Origin: Buxus sempervirens | Lineage: Eukaryota > Streptophyta > Magnoliopsida > Buxales > Buxaceae | Reading direction: 5' to 3' | NCBI GenBank assembly: GCA_947561395.2 | Contig: OX387187.1 | Coordinates: forward strand, 21,061,829-21,125,828 | Length of the DNA stretch: 64,000 nucleotides | Part shown: in pieces, positions 1-12,850 of the stretch | Layout of the letters: every line of letters begins with the position of its first letter | Position numbering within the stretch: the first letter of the stretch is position 1 | Position numbers and translations under genes: made by a program | Notes under the pieces: model-generated | The model's database searches: none | The model's input: the letters and a program-made list of their open reading frames with translations, nothing else | Told to the model about the DNA's origin: nothing

Positions 1-113
1 AGATAATAGAAATGGAAATTTTAAAATAAACCAAAAAAAGATGCTAGAGGTATGTTTGTGCCGCTAAAACGGTGCATCACAGGGAGTCATTAGCGAAAGA
101 CAAAGTCCTGCCT

Positions 114-3100
114 TCATCCAGGAATTCGCCTGGAACAATTTCTGGCAGAGGGGGCGTCATTAGATCTTCCAAGAGACACTGAGTGGCCATGCCATCCCCC
201 AGCCTTCATGGGGTGCGGAAGCATCTGCCTCACAGTCTGCTGCCTGCCATGGCCTAAGCTCATCTGCTCCAACCTTTCAGCTGCATCAGAAACTCTGCGC
301 CCCGTCTTGCCCGTGTAAACAGAAGCTGCCATAACACCAAAGTTTTCATTTTAGAAAGATCCCATGAGAAAGATGAAAAAGTAGTCTTTTAACACTAACC
401 CAGGATTATAACCAAGGATTATAACGATACAAGTATTTTTTTTACTGAAAGGAACTGGGACGCAGAAACCTTCTCGCACATTTAAGAATGTAATCTCTGC
501 TGCAATACTTTTATGATTTTCTTGCCAATGAAAACCATAATTCAAGCCAACTCGACATTTTCAATATTCACGTGCAACATAAGAAACCCAAACAGGAGCG
601 GGGAAAAAATAAAAAAAGAAGTTAATAATCTTGGGTACATACTTGGGCTGTTCCCTCCCAATAGTCTGTTTCTCTGCTGTTTGGCACAGAACTTCACCGG
701 TTTGTTGTTCTTATTGGCCTCCTAAATGCAATATCAGAGAAGAATATCCATAAGTCATCCAAAGATTATAAATAAGCTAAAATGAGAGAGAGAGAGAGAG
801 AGAGAGATGTCCTGTGCATCATACCTGGTGACTCATTTCCAGTTTTCGTTGCACGCCTGTACAAAATTATAGAATATTGTGAAAAACATGTAATAATGAA
901 TGAGAACCTTACATCGCTCACAATTAGTAACATATGCAACATGCTACCAACAATCCACATGGTGGACACGGTATCTATAATATCTCATTACAAGGAGACA
1001 TCCACTGCTGCCTTGTTTAGCAGTCTTGTGTTGGTACACCAATAGTACCCTAAGGAAGAACTAAGCAACCATTTACCCACCAATAGCCTACTCTTACTTC
1101 AAGATAATACAAAACGAGTGATGCAACCATGTCTGCAAAATTCAAAGAAAAACAAAAAAATCAGAAATTGTCCAAGAATGCAGACTCACCTGCACTTATA
1201 TTAGAATTTATCCTCGCAGAAGGAAAGTTGCTGGCAGACTTTGTATTTGATAATGACCCAGAGTATCTTGTAATGTTCTTATGCTCCAAAGTCCCCCTAC
1301 TTCCAACTGCAAGAATTTTATTCCTTTGTTGAAAACACATATTAAATTGGAAACTGGAAACCACTCTATTTAAAAGGAAAATGCTAATGGAACTCATTTA
1401 GTATGAATAAGTTCATGTACTTGCTTACTGTCATCGTGCCATCAGATGATGAAATTCAGCTCACAACCTTAAAAAGTTGCCATCTTTTTATCAGGTGTAA
1501 GCCTAAATCATCAGCCAATGACAGAGCAACACAGAGCAAGTAATGAATGTTTTCAATAATCATCAAGTTCCACAAGCGGGCACAAGCAGTATTCTTTAAA
1601 ACTGAACAAGAAAAAATTCAACAAACCAGAGGGAGGCGTCCTAGGAGCTGAAGGTCTTGCACGAAGTGAGGGTGGAACATAGATGCATCTCTACAAGATC
1701 AAAAAAAATTAATATATTAAATCCATGAAGATAAAAGTTGGACTGCACAACTGCAACAGCAGCAGAAGCAATCGCCCCCATTTATAATTTACTGTGCAAT
1801 AGGACGGATCAATTGCTACCTGGAAGAAGGGATGCTGGAGGGCCTCTGCTGCAGTAGGCCTCTTGCTCGGATCCCACGAACAAAGTGACTACGTATTTCA
1901 GAAGAATGTAATTAGAATAAATTTCATGAAACATTTTAGTCACTTCTTAGGTTTAATTAAAGCCACATGGGAGAAAATGAAGGAAAGCAACCTGATCGGA
2001 CAGTTTTCAGCCACATATATTTGTGTGGCCGATCCATAATGTCCATGAATAAAGAAAAGATAAATCACATAAGGGTACCAACAAGAACTCTTTACAGTGC
2101 CAGACACTAATAAAAATCTATACTGCCTGGCTATGTTACATGGACACTTTACACGACCACTAAGTACCCATGTTGACATGACACGACACGACATAGGTAT
2201 GGGTATGAGATATGTGTCTGATCCTTCACATGTTCTCTTGGACATGGCAACCCAAGATCAATAAGAAAATAATTAGCAAATAATCATCTTACAAGTAATG
2301 AATCAAAAAAGATAATAGTTTTTGCAAACAGAGAATGTATACTCTCAAAGTCAAAAATTGCAAGCAATGACTCAAAAACAAAAATATAGGGGGAAAAAAT
2401 GAAAAACAGCAATATGAAATCTAGGCTTCTAACTGGCATTATTGACATTTACTGGGGAGATTTTTCAGCCAAATCCCAGTATCCTTATCCAAATTTTGGA
2501 CACTTCTCAACCGAGTCCCCATATCCTAGGTTTTAAGGGTCAAATAGATCCGACTCCTAGACATATACCCACACCCAACACTCATACCCAAGTGTAACAT
2601 AACAGGCTACCCTCAATAAACACCATCACCATCAGACGCACCTGTGTGCACGCTTGGAAAAAGATTGGAGAACCTAATTCTAAAAAGGTACTTACAGTAA
2701 TAAGATTGATTGCATCTCCACTTGCTGATGGTATCAGTACAGAAAGATGGGCACTGGAAAACTGCAATATAACACAGTAAACATATTTTTGCCGATGATA
2801 AGACACAAAAACTCAATTACAACAGAAAATTCACACAGTTAAACCATTTCTGACCTCTGGGAATTGGTACTTGATGACATTTGCAAGTTGAAGTCCCTCT
2901 GCCCATGAATTTTGATTTGGACTTCCTATGACACTGCATATTTTGTATATCTCATCTGCCTCACTGCATATGGAGGGAAAATTAACGAATATGTTGATAT
3001 GGACAATTGGAGCTCGAGGCAGCAGTAACTAAGTTACAAAATGCATAGAACAATGGGAATGGAAGGAATGCAAGCAACTTAAGCAAATTAGACATCAAAA

Positions 3101-5911
3101 GGAGTAGTGCGAATATTAACTGTACTAAAAATGAGCAAAGGTATAAACTATATCAGCATAATTTCATTTGTTACCATAAGATTAAAATAAAATCAATTTC
3201 CTATCAAATTAATGAATGAATGAAGTACCTTGATCCAGGAAAGAGAGGACGGAGAGTTAACAATTCAGCCATTATAGCACCCATTGCCCACATATCTGCA
3301 GATATGAAAAAAGTGTGAAGGGAGCCATAAACATGATCGTGCATTTATGCAATATTATTTCCAAATTCATTTCCATTATCTACTCACCAACAGCAGAACC
3401 GTAAGTGGACGACTGAAGTAGAACTTCTGGGGCTCGGTACCTGGCATACATCCATTAGTAAGAGTTAATATATAAATAAACAAAGAATACAAAACACTAA
3501 ATGGAAAAAGTAATCAAGAAGAAATAATGGAGTAAGAAAAAGGCAGATTATCAGGAATTAAAATGGGGAGGAGGAGAGAAAAGGTGTGCAGGAGGGTTAA
3601 GCATAAAGTTTTACCACTCACCAGCGTGTTGATACATATTCAGTATATGGTGGTTCAGAAGTGATTTCACGAGCAAGCCCAAAATCAGCAACTTTAATTA
3701 TGTCCTTTGTCACCAACAAGTTCTCTGTTAAGGCATCAGTGCGTAAGTTCCAGCTCTATGGTACAATCCAAGGATTAAAATTCTTCGTGGCTGAGTTTGT
3801 GTAGGTGGAAACAGTAGAAAGGAAAGTAAAAGAGCACTCCCCTTCCTCTCTCATTTTAAGATGAGAAACTTTAAAGGCTTTTTTAGAGGAACAAGAAGGC
3901 CCCTAGAAAATTTTCCTATGAACCAAACACATAAATTTCAATGGGACATTCTATTTCCTTTCCTATCCTATAGATTCTGTAAAACCAAACACACTCCTAT
4001 AAAAACCTCAACCTTAAATATTAAGTAATCATATTGGCATATTTTGTAGCAAACACATTTTGCATATGTCTAAAATAACCATCACAATTAAAAAATTAAA
4101 AATCAGGCCAATAAAGTGAAGCCAAAAAGAGAAATGAAATAATTGAAGAAAGAAATTTCGTTTGGTAAGCACCAAAAAAAACATAATTGTATCTTAGCCT
4201 TCGATCAACTTAAACACTAATAACCATATCCAACAAATTCAAGTTATTTGGCAGATCAGGTGCTCAAACTTCTGCATATATTAAATGATTGTAGAGTATA
4301 AAATAAGGAAACAGAAAACACAGAAACTATATGGCCACAATTTTTTTTCCTGTTTAATTTCTTTTCAAATGCAACCGCGAACATAATATCACTAGTATTG
4401 AAGATATGAGATATTTGTGATTAAAACAATCTTGCATCTCATTTAACAACAGACTTATCCAATTCTTATGTTTTAGCACATTAACATATCACTTCATCCA
4501 AATCTCACTTGTATGAAAATCAAGAATTCGTGACTTCAATCCCAAATAATTAAGACACCAAAATTTTGAAAATTGTTGTCCAGAATTACTTAAGGCAAAA
4601 TATACAAAACAAGCCGTGTGAATAAAAAAAGAACATAGCACATAAATGCACAGACACAAAAACATGATATACAATGAAAATATAAATTGAGTGAGATAAA
4701 TTTAGATATAATCTATAGATCCAAAAACAAGCAGCTAAAATGTGGTTGCATGAAATTGTCCACATATCAGATTCAAGCATTAAGACAACAGCAAATACCA
4801 TGAAACAAATAAGTTGAAAAAAAAATTGAATATTTTGCCCAAAACCAGGGCGTAAAAGGAAAAAAAATCAACGAAAGAGCAAATATGGACCTCTCATAGT
4901 CACAATAGAATCGCACCATACAGCCAATATAAGTATCATGCCGCACGAATACCCAGGTATTTGAGGCAAAGTATAAGGCATTTGAGCTTACAGCATACCT
5001 GAAACTTTTTCCCACACCCCTCATACATGGTTTACCCAGTAAAAAAATCAAAACCCCAGACTAAAGAAAAAATATAAATCTATAATCTATCAAATGATAA
5101 TGTTACAATTTTAATTGAGAAAATGAAAACTAAGATGAATGAAAGAAAGACAAGGTTACTGAACAATGAATGCCTACCTGGCTTAAGGTCCCGATGGAAA
5201 TATCCACGCTGGTGCATGTAAGCAAGAGCTTGAAATACTTGGAAGCACCAATTCCTGACTTCAGATTCTGAGAAAAGCTTTCCCCTATCTTTCATAAGTT
5301 GATATAGGTTGCATTCCTAAAACAAGACAGTACAGTCAATAAATGTGTACATGTGATTAAAACATCACAACGGGTATTCTTTGGACTAACCATGTACTCA
5401 AACACAAAATATAGGATGTCATTTTCTCTAATGACTTCCTTAAGCTTCACAATATTCGGATGGTTCATTTTCTTCAATGACTGCCAAAACATATGAGGGA
5501 GAACATTTAGTTTCATCAATATGAAATGAGCCAAAATTTCATTGAAGGATGTTGGGGAGCCAGTTATGATACCTTTACTTCTCTTAAATTAATGCACTCA
5601 TCCCAAGAATAATATTTTCTCTTCATCTTCTTGATTGCAACCTGACCAGATAGATGAAGTTCTTATTCAAATAGCTATACCTAAGATTTAAGGTAGAACA
5701 CAAAATCTACATTAAAATCAGTCATTAAAAAAAAATTACTCACAACTTCACCAGTCTGCTTTTTTATCGCTCGCCAGACGCTCCCAAATGTTCCATCTCC
5801 CACTTCCTTAATTATCTTGTACCTGTAGCATCCAAAAACTTTTTATTGTTAACACCACCAGTAGTCATGAAAACTATGCATGAAATACCATAATCAAACT
5901 CACCTTTCCAT
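114..5911 (-). CDS. MHK: MHK-type CMGC Ser/Thr protein kinase, 16 coding exons, 451 aa
   Basis: Coding exons (minus, 5' to 3'): 5911-5904, 5822-5744, 5641-5573, 5480-5391, 5316-5178, 3724-3622, 3440-3388, 3295-3229, 2963-2855, 2761-2696, 1888-1820, 1690-1627, 1306-1190, 856-825, 721-643, 325-114. All introns are GT-AG, all phases agree, and the sum is 1356 nt (451 codons plus TGA). Seen: glycine loop GDGTFG (residues 11-16), VAIKK lysine 33, C-helix E50 in INLREVK, HRDLKPEN (D125), DFG (142-144), TEY activation motif (156-158), and RAPE. The charged C-terminal tail includes the 11-residue micro-exon [11 protein letters not shown]. The order and tail match plant MHK (male-germ-cell-associated-kinase homologue, CDK/MAPK-related). 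Function from family knowledge: cytosolic/nuclear Ser/Thr kinase, substrate not established here. The start ATG at 5911 fits the family N-terminus MERYK. The gene appears intact. Confidence is high for identity; the last two splice sites are inferred from phase and motif only. Confidence 0.95.
784..807. repeat. (GA)n microsatellite in a kinase intron
   Basis: About 12 GA units lie just downstream (minus sense) of the 856-825 micro-exon, so on the coding strand this is a (TC)n tract within the intron before the 721-643 exon. It does not interrupt coding sequence. Confidence 0.95.
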
Positions 5912-7687
5912 TTTGATAGAGGAAACCAAAACAGATTTCAAATTCTTGTTCCACGTTCTTATTCAATCAAACACCGCAAGATGATGAAATATTAGATATG
6001 TCACTTGGGGGTGGTAACGCAAAAGAGTGAACACTACGGAATTGAAACAAGCTTCTCAGCCAAATCCACCACTAGATATGTCTTCCAACATGCACCAGAA
6101 CAAAACCTATATACTTCTGATGGGCAGGCATCAAACCATTATTTACTGAGGGCATTAGATCCACAATTACAAGATTGTAACCAGGTAATGATAGCATTAA
6201 AGGTCGCAAACAGCGATGCATCTTGATAACAGTCTCATGGATGAACAAAACGGACCAATTTTATTGCCAACTTCAAAGATACGCAGCTTGCAGGACCCTT
6301 TACCAAGAGATCAGAAACTTAATCATAGGTATCTCATTTATACTTACGTGAACCTTGTCAAAAGGATCTTCAGCAGAAACTTAATAATAAGGTATCTCAT
6401 TATACCATGTGAACCTTGTCAAAAGGATCTTCAGTTACCAAATGTCAGGTCAAGAGGAAGCAACAATGAAAGGATATCTAATAACTACTAAGTCCGCATG
6501 GATTTGACACAATAGGTTTGTCAAAGAGTAACTAAATTGAGAAAAATTCCATCAGATAACAGGCAGCCTTCAGCCCTGTAATAAAAAAGGATAAAGTGCA
6601 TGTTAATATCTGAAAAACTATTTAAAATATAAAGAAAAAGGCCCGAAGAAGTTTCAGATGCTAAAAAATTTATACCCCAGATGGTGTTTCAAGAGAGTTC
6701 TGAAGCCAAAAATGTGTTGGTGATGCACTAAAAAAGAAAGAAAAATGTCAGAAACGGGTAATGATAATTCCTTACTGCAGTATAATATCGATGGAGAATT
6801 TACTTGTAACTGTGCAATGTAGATCCAACACCTATTTCAGAAAAAAGTAGCATCTGGCCTCCTGTCTTTATCATTTACAAGGATGCGGCCACTAAGTGGA
6901 GTTGACAAAGGAATCGATAAGGAATTCTCCAAGGGTAAGAAACCGCCAGTCGAGAACCTCCTGGAATGACAAAACCCGACTCTGGTGACAGTTTGACCAG
7001 ACACAAACTCGCTCCATATCTTGAGAGAGGAAGTTAATCCCTTAAGATCAGGGTTGCACATAACCTGGTGAATTGAAGTAAACATGTCAGTAACTTAAAC
7101 TACAGGAAATTCATAAGATAGCAATTATCACTGTCCCTATCAATTAATATTTTGTATGCTTTAGATTTTCTTTGCTGCTCAACTTTCCTACATGCACACG
7201 CACACATGCATAAACACACAATCATGCATGCAATTGTACCTCCATTCATTAAGAAGGTAAAGTAAACCAATTTCCCCTAAATATCAAAAATATATATCAC
7301 CATAAAAACCAAAACATGTTTTAGCAACTAGAAAAGAACATAAAATTAAGACTCATGAAGGAATACATGCTTAACAAGGTCTACAGAAATCAAGCAAAAC
7401 TTCAGGGTAATTTTTTAGGGGACCCTTTGGCCCCTTTCTTGTTCACTATAGTTGTGAAAGGTTGGTGATCTCTCTATTGTTTAAATCTTAAAATTTATTG
7501 CATGAATCTTACAATCAAACTCAAGTCCATGACACCTTGACTCAAATCAGTGAAAAACCTCTTCATGTTTAAATAGTTTAAATGTCCAAGTCGCCAACCA
7601 TGTCTCTGAAATTCCACTAACATGGAAGAGATTTCTATAGCTTGAATGAAAATGGGAAAATATTCTTCAAATAGAAGAATTATATAC

Positions 7688-8812
7688 TTTTTTTTATCAG
7701 TAAGCAAGTGTATGATATATATATGATAAAGTAGAGTACAGGTACACAAAAAGTGTACCAGGACAGCCAGGTAACTACATATCTAGCTTAGGGAACCTCT
7801 AGGACAGGGATGAATTCATACAATCGAATCACACCTTTTCTTCTAACTCCTGAAAATTATTACATAACAGAAAATCCTCAATAGCTATGTTAGCCGCTTG
7901 ACGTATCAACCAACTGTGCATTATCCTCAAGGTAGCTCGTTCTAAAACTATTCCACTGCTCTCGGAATTCCTAAAGATTCTCTTGTTCCTTTCACCCCAT
8001 ATTACCCAAGCAATTACTGCGGGGGCTAAGTTCCAGCATATGTCTCTATATGACTTCTTTTTTCTCCAACCCCAAGCTTCTAGAGCTTGTCTAAAGTCCT
8101 TTGGATGTACCCACAGTACTTGTAGCCTTTGGCATATGCATCCCCCTAGCCTTGCAGTTCCTTTACAATGACCAAGTGGCTTACACTTTCTTCCTCCTTA
8201 CATATGCTGCACCTATTTGCAAGCTGCCAACCTCTATGCTACAAATGATCCACAGTCAGTAATTTATCAAGTGCAACAGTCCACAAGAAAAATGCCACTT
8301 TACTTGGAATCTTGTTTGCCCAAATATCTTTAAACACCTTCATCTCCAGATTTGAACAATGTAAGTGATCAAAGGCCTCCTTCAATGAAAACAGCCCAGA
8401 TTTGCTTTGTGTCCATATTCTTCTATCTTCTCCTTGTCCCACTGTCCTATTGTACAATTCATTCACTAATGCTTCATAGCCGGTAACTTCCCAATCCATC
8501 AGATTTCTCCTTAGGTTGATGTTCCACACAATTTCAGCCTCCAAACTTGTTACACATTCACAAACCAAAACTTGATTATTCTTGCATATGTTGTAGATCG
8601 TGGGGTATCTCACCTTCAGTTTAGTCTCACCATACCAAACATCCTCCCAAAATCTGACTTTCAAGCTGTTGCCCATCTTGTATTTGCAATCCTTCTCCAC
8701 TAACTCATTAATTTACTAATGGGTCTCCATAGTAAACATCCTTCAGTTTAGTCTCACCACACCAAACATCCTCCCAAAATCTGACTTTCAAGCCATTGCC
8801 CACCTTATATAC
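7688..8812 (-). mobile_element. 5'-truncated LINE 3' end (zinc-binding RT domain), minus strand
   Basis: The minus-strand ORF 8700-8239 (153 aa) reads as the C-terminal region of a plant L1-type LINE ORF2: a GxSxxVRFWEDVW-like start, RRIWTQSKSGLFSLKEAF, then NKIPSKVAFFLWT, the standard reverse-transcriptase zinc-binding (zf-RVT) context. Past its stop the same frame gives CSICKEEESVSHL, the metal-binding part. Decay with stops follows to about 7690, where the minus strand ends in a run of A (T8 on plus, near 7688-7695), as expected for a LINE tail. No endonuclease or RT core remains. It lies in the probable leader intron of the kinase gene. Confidence 0.8.
8614..8812 (-). repeat. 72-bp direct duplication inside the LINE remnant (offset 127 bp)
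   Basis: Copies at about 8614-8685 and 8741-8812 share the text from CTTCAGTTTAGTCTCACCA to the GCCCA(T/C)CTT stretch, with a few substitutions. The second copy is followed by unrelated AT-rich sequence. This suggests a local duplication at the 5'-truncated end of the LINE. Confidence 0.8.
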
Positions 8813-8884
8813 TTAGGAATTTTTTATGCTTCAATAAGTAAAATATGCATGAAAGAACCGACTACAGTTTCTCATTATTTCCAA

Positions 8885-9490
8885 CCTCTATGTGCAAGGG
8901 ACAATGAAAGAAGATAGGTTTTGGAGAATAAAAGTCCCTTTTCAGGTTTCTTTGTTGCAAGGATTTCACACTCATCAGGAGCAATTACTCATCTTGGGTC
9001 ATATAGAGACTACTGGTTCCCAAAAAGGCTATGTTTTAAACCTAGACTGCTTCCCTAGGCAAAATCTTAAGAATATAACAAAAATACACGATAGCCAGGC
9101 CATTCCTAATTAAAATGTGATGTAAAAAATGAAAGAAGAAACTGTTCACCACTTATTCATTCACTGTCAAGTAGTTTCTCAGACGACAAGATCTGGAACA
9201 CAATTGTATTGAAATTTGGCATGCCTTGGGTGATGCCAGAATCCAGACTATAATGTTAAGCTTTTTTCAATATGAGATTCAGGGAAGAACTTGACAAGCT
9301 CGGGACTTTTTCTGTTTGGAACATTTGAATGGAAAAGACCTGGGAATATTTTAAAGCAAGGAAGCACCAAAAAACTTAGTTACAAAAATGACTTTTTTCA
9401 GGACTTCATTCACAGGGCAAAAAAGACAAGGGAATTATGACCCTATAACCTTCCCTCTGTCTTCTATTACAATAAAAATTAATTTGTTTT
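8885..9490 (+). mobile_element. Second decayed LINE tail, plus strand
   Basis: Plus-strand frames contain KGYVLN near 9030 and, after a frame change, KEETVHHLFIHCQVV near 9130-9172. This is the zf-RVT pattern (H-x-L-F-x-H-C) found at the 3' end of plant LINE ORF2. Several stops and frameshifts are present and no full domain survives. It lies head-to-head with the minus-strand remnant at 7688-8812, so two independent LINE insertions are likely. Confidence 0.6.
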
Positions 9491-10137
9491 GTAGTACACT
9501 GTTTTTGGCTTATAATTGTTTTATTTTCCTTCTATTATCCTGCTCCCCTTTTTTCTGAACTTTTAATGCTTTTCCCATTCTTTGCTCATTAAAACTTTGA
9601 AAGATTTTGGCAGAATTTCCTTACTTAGATTGTTTTCTAACCGCATTACAACCATATAATATCATATCCATTTGCCAATTCCCAAAATAAAAGCTAAAGG
9701 AAGTAAAAGAAAAGAATTTCATTGATAACTACGCAAATGAAAATCCAATCTTAATATTCAAAATGACCATAAATCGCAAAAGCCTTAATTACCTAAAGCA
9801 ATAGCACTTTATAATGAAAAATTAGCAATTTGAGCCAGTAATTTATAAATCCTTAGGAAAAGATATTATCAATTCATATATGATGATAGATGTTGAACAA
9901 ACACCATAAAATCAAATCACTAAACAGAAATGGAACTAACCCCAACCAATCAAAATTCTAATGTACCAAAAACCTCAACTGCCTGTAGGCTTTTGCTTTT
10001 TTTTAAATATATCTCATTATTACAGATCAAAAAAAATCTAAATAGGATTTAGTTCCTAATAGAATCATACTCTCATAGATATTATTATCAGGATGCATAC
10101 ATACATATACAATGTATTTATGTGTGTGAGTGTTTAT

Positions 10138-10167
10138 GAGAGAGAGAGAGTGTGTGTGTGTGTGTGT
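10138..10167. repeat. Compound (GA)n(GT)n microsatellite
   Basis: About 7 GA units are followed directly by about 9 GT units in the leader-intron region of the kinase gene. No coding content is seen around it. Confidence 0.9.
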
Positions 10168-11830
10168 ATTTGTGTGTTCATGTCTTACTAAGAAGACATC
10201 TATAACAGATCTCAGAAATTAATATGCTGTGGGCATGTCTATTAAAGTATAAGCTAACTTCCTAAGAAAAAACCGATAACAATACCGAAAAAAGATTTCA
10301 GATATTAATAGACTTTACAATGAATGATAAAAGGAAAAAAGGGAAGGATCATATTTTTTTTGGATTGGAAGAAACGCAAAAGTGAGTACCAGACCTAGAA
10401 ATTTCTAAAAGAAGAACAATTTGTCCATTAAATGTGGCTACATAGGTCATCTCCTTAAGCATATCATAATGCCACCAAAATTATTTCTCCATCACTATCT
10501 CTAAAAGAATAACAGTTTATCCATTAAATGTAGCTACATAGGTAGTCTCCTTAAGCATATCATAATTCCACCAAAAATATTTCTCCGTCACTATTTTTTC
10601 TTTCCTTTTGTCGATATCATGGATCCCCAAAAACAAAACATATCATTGTTTCCATACTGAATAGCAACGGTACCAACACTAAGATTTTCTTACACAAAAC
10701 TTGGAATAAAATGCTCATACATGCCCCCGTTTTGATACAGAATTCAGCAGTCTTATTATCCAACATTACAGATGTAGAAAACTCTCACATGCTTTCTCAA
10801 CAATATATGGTTAAACCCCAAACACCTGCAGAACACTCTCTTATGCTTTCTCACAAAATTCTGCCTCTCAAAACTATCACGTTAAGCACCTCATGGATGA
10901 TCCAGTATGTAATTTATGCATATATCATTAAGCGTGCATACACAGAGGCAAAAAAAAAAATTCCCAGGACAGTCCAAAAGGGGGAAAAAAGAAGCCGACA
11001 TTAAATGTAACTAACAAGTAATAACCTAGATTGCATGAATTTTAGCGATCAAGCAACGATAAAATTAAACAGTTACAAAATTGAATTGCTCATATCATCG
11101 TCATCAACAACATAAACCAGATCCCACCGAATGGGAAAATTTGAGAGAGAAAAGATAAAGAATCCTTGGAAGTCTCCGGACATTAACACATTGAATCATC
11201 AACAAGAAACGAGCAAATCATCCATACAACTTTCCAAAATCTAAAAGAACTGATACAAAACCCTAAATTATTAGAGAACCTCGATTCAAAATACCCCACA
11301 TCGATATCAAGAAAGGCAAATAATCTTCGATTCTTAACCAAAATCCTAATTAAAGAAGTAGAATATTCCCATCTCAAACATCATCAGCTACAATACAAGC
11401 CCATGAGAAAAAAAAAAAAAAAAAGAATCACCGAAAAGCCAGATTCAGAATACCCTAAAAGCATAATCGTAACCCCATATCAAATAAAGCAATCACCAAG
11501 ACAACCCGAATCGAACAACAATAAATAAAACCCTAAAAGAATAAGCATAACCCCATATCAAATCAAGCGATTACCAATACAAAACGAATCGAATACGAAG
11601 AAATCCGAACTGAAGAAAACGCACGCAGGTATAGACAAATCAAAGGATCGAAATCAAGCACCTGCAAAGGCATAAACTCCCTCGCCTCGCGCAGGCAAAG
11701 GTCGAATCCAGAGCTCCTCTATTGCAAGCGAAGAAGCCCCAAATAAGTAGAAGACACAAAAGATCGAAACCTAATGGAGTAAAAGAGGCGAACGAACGCC
11801 TTGGGATGAACGTAGTTATCAATGATTATG

Positions 11831-12392
11831 ATCCCGTGCACAACGGACTACCATAATGATATTCTTTCGACCTAATCAACGGTTGTTAATGCCTAAAGGT
11901 TAATGATGATAACAACAGGCCAATGACACGATATAAAACGACAGGGAACGATATATTGAATGATAAATTATCAGCTCTCATGGAATGCTGAGTTGGAAAT
12001 ACGATGTTGCGGTTGCGCCACGATTTAGGAAGGGCGAAGGTTGTTATCTGAGAAGGATGCAAAATAGAGAGTTTAACTTTAACTTAAAATTTGCCTTAAA
12101 AAAAAAAAACTTTAACTTAAAATTTCCTTTTCTTCAATTTTTAATTCCAAAGTATTTTTTTGTATTATTATTAGCATGAGTCATTTAATCTGCCACCTTG
12201 GGTGTGTAAACTTCTTCTCCAATACTTATCCAATTAAATGAATTATTGATAAAAAAAAATCTTAAATAATACGTTTTTATATTAAAAATAAAAAAATAAT
12301 AATAAAATCAATCAAATAATATATTAAAAATTATTCAATTATAAAATTTAAAATTAAAGGAAACTGCTTTGTGCTGACGTGGTAGCCTCAGG
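11831..12392. other. Intergenic DNA between kinase promoter and hAT cluster
   Basis: AT-rich from 12060 to 12360 with A and T runs. No ORF with recognisable content and no RNA gene were seen. The last 8 bases (gcctcagg, 12385-12392) are the left target-site copy of the first hAT element. Confidence 0.7.
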
Positions 12393-12850
12393 TAGGGTTG
12401 CTTATCGTGCCGAGCCCTGCTTCTGGGGCCCGTGGCCCGGCCAACACACGGGCGGCACGGCATGCGTCAAGCGGGCGTGTCGAGTCATAAGCTGGCCCGT
12501 TGGCAGTGGCGGAACTAAGACTCTAAATAACAGTCATATTTGAGGGTAGAAGTGGTAAAAAGCCACTTTTGGTTTTCTAAATAGGCCTAACCCCACTCCA
12601 AACCACACCTCTTCTCATCTCTTCTTACTTTCTTAGGGTCTTGTTTAAAGATTTGGCCAATGGCCGGCAGACTCGGCAAATGCTCACCTGCGGGGGAGGG
12701 GGGGCTGTCCCTAGGTCAACCATTTGCAAATCTTTTAATAAAACTCTTAGAAAGTCATGATTTTTTTTTGTTTCCTTCATTTTCTTCTTAGAGTCATGTT
12801 TAGTGATTTTGCTAATTACCGGCAGAATCATAGTGCTCCTTAAGCTCGAC

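Larger units (their letters stand above)
5912..11830 (-). promoter_or_regulatory. Probable 5' UTR exons, long leader introns and promoter of the kinase gene
   Basis: No other host coding gene was found here. Candidate non-coding leader exons on minus are: about 11830-11662, rather GC-rich, ending in the donor TTTGCAG|GTGCTT; 6727-6676, behind the strong acceptor CTTTCTTTTTTAG; and a piece starting at 7064 after TTCACCAG. If 11662 is the first donor, the leader intron(s) cover about 5 kb and contain two LINE remnants. The exon set is an inference; only the splice-like motifs are seen. Transcript reads would settle it. The remaining sequence is AT-rich intron with simple repeats. Confidence 0.4.

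Noticed and set aside
5080-5534. Two separate small kinase-like ORFs
   Set aside because: They are exons of the single spliced kinase gene read through into introns.
6005-6491. Plus-strand ORFs opposite the kinase leader
   Set aside because: No recognisable domain, poor composition, and the strand is opposite to the gene; likely chance.
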